Positions 56,012-64,000 of a stretch of DNA of 64,000 nt are shown here, in pieces. Source of the DNA: Sanguinoderma infundibulare. Lineage: Eukaryota; Basidiomycota; Agaricomycetes; Polyporales; Polyporaceae. The stretch lies in contig JAVLRN010000002.1 of NCBI GenBank assembly GCA_032821775.1, forward strand, positions 930,001 to 994,000, given 5' to 3'. The notes below the pieces were generated by a model. That model ran no database searches. It was not told the DNA's origin and saw only the letters and a list, made by a program, of their open reading frames with translations. Numbering within the stretch: position 1 is the first letter of the stretch; each line of letters begins with the position of its first letter. The position numbers and the translations under genes are program-made.

Positions 56012-58085
56012 TCAAAGCGGGACACCATGCGGGACAATTGGGGCGCGCCCGGACTGCTCGAAGAAAGTATTGATGTAAAATTGCACTAATTCGCGTTCAC
56101 GGCGCATGATGACCTTGTCGCCCGAAGCCGTGGTGATGGGGTTGGCGTCATCGAGGAATGAAGGGGGGCAACGAGGCCAGCGAGCCATCACGCGACAGAA
56201 GGCATCGAGATACGGGGCTCGCCTCCTCGGGTCATGTGCAGAGAGTCCGACCCCCTTGGAAGGTAGCTCAGCGACCGAGTAGAGCGAGTGATCGGGGAAG
56301 ATGTGAGAGAGAAGTTCGTTGCGATACTCCTCCCCGAGGTTAGCGTCCCGGCCAGACACGAGGAGTCGGTCCAAAGCGAGTAGCTCATGACGAAAGCCGA
56401 GCTCGCACACCTCCCAGATGATCATAGGGCAGAGCTTGATGTTCAGCTCCTTCATGCGACGGTTGAACCATTGGACCGGGGCCGAGTTGTCAAGCTCGAA
56501 GTGAGTGTCCTCAAATGCGATGCCAAAGACATGGTGCATCTCGGCCGTTCGCTGGCCGTTTAAGGTGTCACCTCGAGGGTCGCCTCGACCAGTGTCGCCG
56601 TAGAGGAAGTTCCGCCACCACTGTGTGGGAATGACGGAGACCCGGGCTTCTCGGAGTCGGAGGACGTATAACCAGGCTACGCGCACATGTAGCCAGTTGA
56701 AGATGTAACGATGGAGGCGATCAACAGTCTGGGGACGTAACAAGAGCCCTGATTCAGGGATCCAATAGCCCCATATCTCGCGCTGAGACCGAGCGGGCTT
56801 GGACAAGTCGACAGAGCGCAAGGCCTCGCGCCAGGTCTCAAGTGCCTGCGGCATCCATTCGTGCACCACGGGGTCGAATTTGTTAATGCCCCGAGTCTGC
56901 GAAGTGTGAGGTTTCGAAGCGTGAGGTTTCGAATCTGCAGGTAATCAGTTATTGTTCGACCGAAAAGCGATATGGGTACATACAGGGGTGGGATGACTTC
57001 GTGGCATTGACGCATGGGGCCTTCTTGCCCGTGGTGGCAGCAGAGCTCGAACCTGGTGGCGGAGCGGTGGAACGTGTAACAAGGAGAGTCTTGTACTCCT
57101 TCTGTGAGACAGGGCCTTGATAACCTTGATCGGACCGCACGGCGAGCAGAACAGTGCAGGAGATGTCATTGTAGGTGTGGCCGCCACGAGACGTCGCTTG
57201 TATGTGCTTGTAGCCATCAAGACCGCTGTAGAGGACCTCCACACCTAAGGCACGATCCTGACAGAGCCCGTTCGGCTGGGTCAACATGACAACAGCACGA
57301 ACACTCGTGTCCTGGAGGATTGAGACATCCGAGCAGAGCCACTACACTGGAATACCAACGTCGAACAGCTGTTGCACGTACACCGGGTCCATCGTAAACG
57401 CGCCCATGAATCGGCTGTTTACCGGGACTGAGGTGACATCCGTCCGTGAGCCCACCGCCCAGAAGTCGAGGAAAGCACGGGCCATGAGCCAGTATCGCTG
57501 GGCTTCACGCACTTGGAGGCAGGCGTCCCGCCAGGTGCATGGAAAATGGTGGAGGCGATCGCCAGCCTGCCGCATCGCAAGGTCCAGCCAGTAGAGACGT
57601 GAATCGGTGCGCTCGGGATGGGAGGCTATTGCGTGAGCAAGCTCTTGAATGAGACGACAAAGAGGGTCGATGCGCTCTGGTCGCAGCAGCCCGAGGCAGT
57701 TGATGACAGAGCCCTCGAGCAGCTGGAAGTCGGCGTCCTCCGGCGACCACCAGACCGGGGCATAGGGGTGGGATCGGTCGGACGGTTGGTGCAGGATCGC
57801 AGCCAAGAACTCGAATGGGGGAGTGAACATCTGCGGCCATTGAATCGGGTCGGCCAACCCGTATCTGTAGTCTTTGCACAAAATGACCTGGATGGCCCTG
57901 ATCCAAGGAAGCGGCACGAAGGTGGTATTTGGCGAGGTTACGACCCAAGCAGGGTTGTCGGTGTATGCCACAACTTGGGCGTCATGCCATTTGAGAAGGG
58001 CTGTGAAGAAGTGTCACAATGATTCCTACGTCAATGGCGGGAAACGTTTACCATTCGGGTCGCCTTGTTGAGTGAGACGGGGCAT
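56012..58085 (-). pseudogene. Agaricomycete-specific hypothetical protein, one in-frame TAG
   Basis: Minus strand: 58052-58085, 56984-58000, 56012-56934; 658 codons, all phases close. Starts MPRLTQQGDPNALLKWHDAQ. Conserved-looking segments are FVPLPWIRAIQVILCKDYRY, YAPVWWSPEDADFQLLEGSV, RFMGAFTMDPVYVQQLFDVG, WMPQALETW and PTQWWRNFLYG. Codon 231 is TAG (57342-57344) in GIPV-stop-WLCSDV, where relatives I remember have GIPVW. I recall this as a large unnamed Agaricomycete family found next to genes like the one at 53458. It has no domain known to me. Either a recent pseudogene, or the stop is bypassed. Confidence 0.6.
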
Positions 58086-58138
58086 GCCGGGCACAGAATT
58101 GTGATGACGTCTGGTGATCGAGTACTTTAGCTACATAG

Positions 58139-58480
58139 GCGATTGGGATCCCCCACAAACGACGCAGTCGTTTGCGGGAACCGCACTGGAGAGGTCTTCA
58201 AAGACGGACTCCAGTGCAGTGAAATAACTATGAGAGGATGGCTTACACGACTTTGTTCGAAAGACAGGCAAAGTAAAACTGAATCCAGGGAAATCGATGG
58301 TGGAGGAGCGAACAAACAGTACTGTAACAACAACAACAGATCGATATGCACCGATTGGCATGTAAAAACGTATAGGGGAGGGGACGCCCGAAATGACTAC
58401 GTCATTTGCGGGAACCGCAACTGGAGAGGTCTTCGAAGACGGTCTCCAGCGCGGTGCAGTAGCTATGAAAGTGAATGTAT
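58139..58480. repeat. Direct duplication, period 234 bp
   Basis: TTTGCGGGAACCGCA at 58171 and 58405, each followed by CTGGAGAGGTCTTC and a similar 60 bases. Each copy is preceded by a small palindrome (AACGACGCAGTCGTT; AATGACTACGTCATT). Confidence 0.75.
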
Positions 58481-58489
58481 ACCTTTGAC

Positions 58490-59234
58490 GTCTTGAGTCG
58501 AGGAAAGGATCTTGCAGCTGCTTGAATGTCGTATGGGGATGCGGAAGACAGCGGAGTGCACAGTGAGCAGAGGAGGGCTGATATGGATGACGATTGCTGA
58601 CAGTCAAGTCGTCCAGGCTGACTCGACATGCAGCCACAAGCACGCGTCTTTCGCGTGGACAGCCACATGCTGGGTGGCTGGAGGCACCAGCCACCAAGCA
58701 CATGGCAGCCACGCGAGTTAGACGTCCCACGGTCCGGTTGGTGGCTGTGCTCGAAATGGTGGACATAGACGCCGGGCAATTTTGCCCGAACTTAGCCATT
58801 CTCCATTCTCCGCCGTCGGCCGCTTCGTCCTCTCTCCTCTCCTTCTGACTTTACCCTCGCCCTCGTTGTCATCCCCTCCGCACCACAAATCTCCACCATC
58901 GTACCTACCACCAGAAAGCTCGGAACGTGCTTCTGGCTCAACCTCTCCACGGCCCTTGGCCTCGGTCTCAGCGCAGGCTACACATTCTGTCAGTACTCCC
59001 CCTCACCCGGCAAGCGAACTCACTACCCCCGGACAGGTATGATGTGCACCTCAAGTGTGGTAAGCATTCCATTTGTCTGTGATGGGCTCACCCTCGCGCT
59101 CTCCGACGCTGTCCTCGTCCTCAACACCGGCCTCTGCGTGCCCTTTGCGAAGGCGGTCGCAAAGGGTGGGATCCGGAATGAATTGGAATTCGGAGTTCTA
59201 GGTGTGGATAACGGTGCGCACATTTCTGGTTCAC
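58490..59234. other. No supported gene; hydrophobic open pieces
   Basis: Pieces such as FTLALVVIPSAPQISTIVPT and LSTALGLGLSAGYTF (58850-59000) may be the start of a small membrane protein, but I could not build a gene. Confidence 0.25.
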
Positions 59235-59410
59235 TACTAACACCACGTAGGCGGCGTGAACTGTGTTCACTGCCAGGGCACTCGTATGTCTTTGAGGACC
59301 ACAAGCTGCCCAATGTCATCACTACTAACACAACGTAGGTGGCGTGAACTGTGTTCATCGCTTGGGAGCTCGTATGTCTTTGAGGACCATGAGCTGCCCA
59401 ATGTCATCCC
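59235..59410. repeat. Tandem duplication, period 88 bp
   Basis: ACTACTAACACCACGTAG plus GCGTGAACTGTGTTCA at 59254 recurs at 59342, including CTCGTATGTCTTTGAGGACC and GCTGCCCAATGTCATC. Confidence 0.8.
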
Positions 59411-59451
59411 GAAGCTCTCACGCTTGGCACCTTGCCGTTCGTCCCCTACAA

Positions 59452-59460
59452 AGAATAAAA
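59452..59460 (+). promoter_or_regulatory. TATA-like box of the hydrophobin gene
   Basis: AGAATAAAA about 130 bases upstream of the ATG, followed by a C/T-rich leader. Confidence 0.4.
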
Positions 59461-59585
59461 GCTCGGCGGTCCTAAGTGGGCAGGACAACAGCAGTCCTTG
59501 ACGTCGCCAATGTCCGCTCTTTGCTCTCTCGCTCTCGTCGCTCCCTTGTACAAGTGTACGCTATGCTACCACCACGCCCACCACC

Positions 59586-60031
59586 ATGTTTTCCCGTCTT
59601 CTTTTTGTCATCGGCCTTGCTTCCGCTGTCATCTCGACCGCCGTATTCAGCCACCACCACCTCCGCGGTTCGTTCACCTGCAGCACCGGTTCCATCCATT
59701 GCTGCAAAGATACCACTGTCGTACGTTGTTTCATGGGCTCACAAGTCACCCTGCTCACCCCTGACCGCTGCATCTTACCAAGTCGACTCCCCCGCGGACA
59801 GCCTGCTCCTCAATCTCCTCACATGTTCTCCTCGAAGGTCCGCAGACCCAGGGCCTCTTGGGTATCAGCTGCGACCCCTACGAGGAAAGTGTCTGCGCAG
59901 CGTCTCCAGGCTGTTGCGAAAACCAGTCCCACGTGCATCTTGTTTTCGTTCGGTAGTTGGGAAGTATGCTCACAGACGTGCCTGTCCAGGGTGGGCTTGT
60001 CAATATCTGTTGCATCCCTATCCAATCGTGA
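59586..60031 (+). CDS. Hydrophobin, class I-type
   Basis: Exons 59586-59720, 59783-59932, 59990-60031; 108 aa, phases close. MFSRLLFVIGLASAVISTAV is the signal peptide. The cysteines follow the hydrophobin order: FTC, then IHCC, LLGISC, ESVC, PGCC and NICC, with intron positions usual for basidiomycete hydrophobins. A further cysteine falls in the second exon (RTAC) and the last site is a CC pair, so there are ten in the mature part rather than eight. Hydrophobins are secreted and self-assemble at air-water interfaces to coat hyphae. The acceptor of intron 1 (AAG at 59780-59782) could differ. Confidence 0.83.
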
Positions 60032-61949
60032 CCGGTGACCGAGTAGCGGTGGCTCCGAACGTCCTTGTAGCTCTCTAGTCGTCGTCGCAGTTTGTTTAGC
60101 ACGTGATTCCTTGTGAATCATTTCAGTGAAAGCGTGGTTCAGAAATAGTGGATTGTCGCCCTGATTTCAAAGTCACAAACCCGGCGTGTGTTGGAGGAGC
60201 ACGTCCAACTGACGACCGTGACACGACAAGACGATTCGAGAGTGGTGTTGAGATCTCGTCTCCCGGCTGCGATGATCTGAATGACCCCATATGCGTGCAA
60301 TGTCCTCTCGTCCCCGTGTGCAGTGGTGGACGGTCCAGCCGCCGTCGGTTGAGGGATCTGTGCATGCATGCATTGGGCAGGGCGGAAAGGTCTGGGATTG
60401 CGTCGCGCGCGAGGAGCCAGCGCAGGACAGGACTCCGGGCTGAACCGCGTCGCTACTGCTCTCTCGCGCGACCGGGAAGGGGGCCGAGCTCAAGCCGACG
60501 GAGGCGAGTGTATATGAGTAGTAGCTACAAACAAATTAATATAAGAGGGATAGCGGATCGGAGGGTGCAAAAAGAGAAGCTCGAAGACGACTTTCAAGCG
60601 AGCGGGTGAGACAGGAGGTAAGGGGGAGAGATTTCGAGCCGGAAACTATATACTAGTCAATACAATAACTACAGAGCATCCGGAGCATACTGGAACGCAA
60701 AAGGGATATTTGACAGGCATAAGGAGGGAGACAAAGAAAGCGTCAAGCTCTTCAGCGTTGACGCTTGAGTGGCCCTGGTAGCAACTCCTGTCGCATAGAC
60801 CCTGGACAAGTATAACTTGTCACCAGTCGCTCCCTACCCTGACACCTTACACTTCCCGGTGCTCTTCACTTCCTATACGATGGGACCTACAAAGACCCCG
60901 CGGTTTGAACTTTCCCCTTGCCCTCATTCCGACACTGATACTTGTTCTCTCTGCCCTCCCATCTCCTCTGCACCTGCCCCATCATCTCCCATGATGACGT
61001 TCTTGCACACTTGCCATATTCGCTAGTCATGTCCTCCCAACAGCTCCCGCAACTTTGCCAAGGCGTTCCCGACCACGGAGGTGCCATGCATTCGCCGCGG
61101 TCGCGAAAGACCAGGCGCTTATGGTTAGGCGCCGTGGGTGTCCATGTCGAATGGCCACGACGGCGCCCGCCTCTCAAAGTCTCTCTCCACTGACGACTCC
61201 TTTCACAGCACAAATTACATCAAGCAGACGATTCGAAGGCTACGACAGCCGTAAACGAACAGTACGTAAGTCTACCTACCCGCGACCGCGATATGTCCGA
61301 TTTGGCTGACATACCGCTCGACATATCCATAGCGTCCACATGCACGTTACAATGCCACTGCCCACACCCTCGACGCATCGTACTCGTACTTCTGAGAGAC
61401 AGGGCTGACGCGATCGCAGGGTAGCGTTACTGTTTCAATGCCGTTCGTGATATGTCGTATTCTGCCGACATTGCTTCTAAAACAGGCATATGTCTGCACA
61501 GCGATCAAACATGGACATAGACTGTTGCAACACAACTGGTACTCTATATATTGCATTGTCTTGAATTCCATGAGTGCCTGCTGCTGTATATACCAGCGCT
61601 GTGACATAAGGAAACATAGCAGTCAACAAGTCTTGATCTCTCGCGATCACCACCCTCAATCCTGGGCCCAACTCTCTCGCGCCCGCCAGCAAAGTTCCTA
61701 GGCGGCACCCACTCACTCCTCTGCTTCTTCCTGCTCCACCACCACCATCCATTCTCTTCAGACCTCCCCCCATTCGAATATGCTTTGAAACAAGCTTTCC
61801 CAGGTTCTCTCTCTCCTCTCCCTGTTCACTGTCTTTCGCCGTGGGACGTGTTCCACTCTGAAGCCCATTATCGCGCTGCACACGTCCAAATTCGTGGTAT
61901 GTACTGCCTTTATGCCCACTATTCGAGTACTTACGCCCTGTAGCCCATA
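60032..61949. other. Gene-poor stretch, possible leader exons
   Basis: No gene I can support. A plus-strand open piece from ATG at 61028 (MSSQQLPQLCQGVPDHGGAM) is unrecognised. 61690-61890 is C/T-rich, as in basidiomycete promoters, and is followed by a likely untranslated exon with donor GTATGT at about 61898 that joins to 61944. Confidence 0.35.
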
Positions 61950-62424
61950 ATGAGTGTCCTCGGAGGTGAAGGGTTGGCGCGGCTCAACCTGTCCGTGCGC
62001 GACTTCCTCGCAGTGCGTGCTCCAGCATCTAGCCTCCATTCGCGGCCCCACTAACTCGCTTTCAGGGCATGGCTGCCATTGGCTTCCGCCTCGTCGAGGA
62101 CAAGCCGAACGCGGCCTTTTGGCTCATCGGCCCGGGCGAAAGCCTCAACGAGCGCAAGCACGTGCTCTACTTGAAATGGCCGATCACCGATGACTTCGGC
62201 TCGCGCGACGTGTTCTAGTGAGTATCCCCCTCTTTCTCCCTCGTCTTTCGTGTGCAATACTAACCGCGTGTTTGTGCAGCATCACGGACCGCGTCCGCGA
62301 GCTCTACGGCTGGACGTTCTCGACATTCCGCGAGATCCCCGTGTTCTTTGAGGACGACCCGGCCTACCAGTTCGAGTCGGACGAGGCGTTCGAGACTTGG
62401 ATCAACTCGGACATTTTCGTCTAG
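61950..62424 (+). CDS. Small hypothetical protein
   Basis: Exons 61950-62012, 62066-62217, 62280-62424; 119 aa, phases close. MSVLGGEGLARLNLSVRDFL then AAIGFRLVEDKPNAAFWLIG, DERKHVLYLKWPITDD-like ERKHVLYLKWPITDDFGSRD, and an acidic end (FFEDDPAYQFESDEAFETWI). High codon regularity and clean introns suggest a real, expressed gene. No family recognised, no signal peptide, no membrane segment. Confidence 0.65.
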
Positions 62425-62720
62425 TGGAGTCGTTCTGCTGTTGCGGTCGCCGCACCCTAAGTTCTTGATGCACGTCTGTACTCGTCCCACTGCTGTGAAT
62501 ACCTATAATGTGATTGCTTGATATATGTTCTGTCCGATAATCCGCCCGCGTGCTCAAGGGAAAATGTTCATGAAAACTCGAAATTTTATTGACATTCTAC
62601 ATAGCGGAAAACTCAACAACATAGTCGCTCTAAAGCGTTCACTTAAACTGTCAACGTTTTGCATTCAGTAGAATGTGACATTGTCTGTCACATTTTGTTG
62701 GCCTCAGAACGCGGGCCGAA
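62425..62720. other. Short intergenic stretch
   Basis: AT-richer sequence with a small inverted repeat (GAATGTGACATTGTCTGTCA) near 62671-62692; no gene. Confidence 0.3.
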
Positions 62721-63703
62721 ATGTCAAGTTTGGGCAAACATTCAGACAAATCTCAAACAGTTTCCCTTCTCCGGCGAAAGCCTGGGCTTCTCACCTCGCT
62801 TCCTGAACATCCACATCTAGTCGCATGTGCACTCGCGATGGTATTCCTGGGCGCAATCAGTGCGACCGTGCTCATCTCCGATGTGGGTTTATTGTTCGGC
62901 AGTATGATCCCCGTAATGAGCGGCACCCAAGCACTCTTAACGGCCAATGACTCCAGGTCTGCGTCACCGGGGGTAAGGGAGAGAGCAATGTTTATCCGTA
63001 TTCGTGCTTGCGCCTGATTGCTGATATGTGCATCTCGAAAGATCGCGCTGGCGCTGGCGCCAACCAGTATTGACTTGTCTTCATCGTCGCTCTCGCTGAA
63101 CTGGTGGCCGACGGGATGTGGTCCAACCAACACCATCAGGAAGTCTAACCCTGAGCTGGGAGGTACGATGGATTCGGAGCTGAGCTTGGCTTTTCCAAAC
63201 ATAACTTGTGGGCAACTGCCTGAGTCGTTTAGTGTCCGTGCTGACTAGTACATGGATGTCTTTATTGGATCTAGTTTCACACTGACTCTGCATATAGTAA
63301 CCCCACTTATGCGTGGAACGCATCCGACATTATTCTGAGCGCAGATGGCCTGTCACCGATCCAGTAAGCGTCGCACAGTGACGATTCTGAACTGCGTTGA
63401 AAGGGGACGCTGCGGCTTCACGCCGCAAGAGACGTCCGACACACTCACAGCTTCACTTGGATTTCGATGCGCCAATCTTTAGCCCAGCGATGGCAGCATT
63501 CGGTGTCGGCGTGGTACCCATTCAATCGCTATACTGTGGGCACGACTATTGAGCCATTCGACGTCAATGGCTCGGTGATCCCGGTGTATTCCATCCATTT
63601 GTACGCTGGCTTGTCCAGGTACGAGCTCTGGATGGACTCGATCGAGCGTGTGAAGACACCGTGGAGCGACGAGGCGTTGTACATCATCTTCTCCATTCAC
63701 GTG
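62721..63703 (+). CDS. Membrane-anchored hypothetical protein (DUF4436-like?), 3' end unresolved
   Basis: Exon 1 62721-62972 with ATG at 62721 and one membrane helix (LVACALAMVFLGAISATVLI). Exon 2 starts at 63042 (IALALAPTSIDLSSSSLSLN, WWPTGC) and encodes an extracytoplasmic-looking beta-rich part with NIT glycosylation. Later pieces include NPTYAWNASDIILSADGLSP (about 63299-63362) and YPFNRYTVGTTIEPFDVNGS through DEALYIIFSIH (about 63516-63702). The order TM, ID-x-LxW, YPFDxY recalls basidiomycete proteins annotated DUF4436 (memory). Splice sites after exon 2 are not fully resolved, and the gene may run past the window end. Confidence 0.4.
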
Positions 63704-64000
63704 AGTATATCGCTGCCCCGATGCAGACCTAGCTTATCGCTGACTTACTTGCTCGAAATTTGGAACGTATCGCCAGGTCGCCAGCAGCATTGCACGGGTG
63801 TCAAGCTGTTTGCCGTGACGCCCTTCTGCCATATATTCCCTCGACTCCCATGTGCATGTTGTTACGTCGTCATCATGGACAATTGCATTAGTTACATCTC
63901 GTCTCATCTGTTGTCGTTGTTGTACTCGTACTTTGCCCATCCTGCTTTTTGTTCATACACGATGATACTATCCCGGGCTATCGGCAGGCAATCCTCCCTC

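Noticed and set aside
53458..58085. Stop codons read as selenocysteine or an altered genetic code
   Set aside because: TAG and TGA are used as ordinary stops throughout the window (for example TGA in GCDH and the peptidase, TAG in the HMG genes), and no selenoprotein context is present.
1..64000. CRISPR arrays, operons, riboswitches, rRNA genes
   Set aside because: Eukaryotic nuclear sequence; no regularly spaced repeats with unique spacers and no rRNA-like sequence seen.

Overview
This is nuclear DNA of a filamentous basidiomycete, most likely an Agaricomycete (a polypore-like white-rot fungus is my guess, not shown). The evidence is gene style: many GT-AG introns of about 50-70 nt, split start codons, expanded F-box/leucine-rich-repeat genes, several HMG-box genes, a class I-type hydrophobin, a YCII-like pair, a membrane-anchored P450, and a gene pair of a kind I recall only from Agaricomycetes. 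All gene models are hand-spliced from the sequence. Where every exon phase closed I give exon coordinates.

Layout. (1) 1-5793 and 18261-26239 are two copies of one unit in inverted orientation, but with the two halves (A and B) in swapped order: the left copy reads B joined to A, the right copy A then B. Unit A carries an F-box/LRR gene and a decayed F-box/LRR pseudogene. Unit B carries an HMG-box gene. (2) The 12.5 kb between the copies holds a second HMG-box gene (6821-7791), a 13-exon glutaryl-CoA dehydrogenase gene (8438-10677), a secreted S33/TAP-like peptidase (11948-13894), a coiled-coil gene of a basidiomycete DUF family (14450-16175) and an intact F-box/LRR gene whose last codons lie inside unit A (16579-18372). 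(3) 26240-33200 has a third, damaged HMG-box gene fused to a relic of the coiled-coil/DUF family, two YCII-like genes and a small Cys-rich protein. (4) 33607-46265 is a cytochrome P450 gene split by a 10.5 kb non-LTR retrotransposon with a perfect 14-bp target duplication. That element is itself split by a 4.0 kb TIR element carrying pieces of host genes (proteasome alpha5, a Tag1-like membrane protein, histone H2A, a WW-like piece). (5) 46.3-51.2 kb is gene-poor and ends in an array of AACTAG / ATAACGG motifs. (6) 51.3-58.1 kb holds three minus-strand genes of unknown function, two of which are open except for one stop codon at a tryptophan position. (7) 58.1-64 kb holds short tandem duplications, a hydrophobin, a small conserved-looking protein and the start of a membrane protein that may run past the window end.

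Housekeeping metabolism (GCDH), secretion (peptidase, hydrophobin) and detoxification (P450) genes are embedded in a fast-rearranging region dominated by HMG-box, F-box/LRR and coiled-coil/DUF paralogues. The main novelties are the permuted inverted duplication with gene-conversion-like patches, the three-level nested insertion with host-gene capture, the repeated neighbourhood of HMG-box and coiled-coil/DUF genes, and a recurrent pattern of single stop codons at tryptophan positions.
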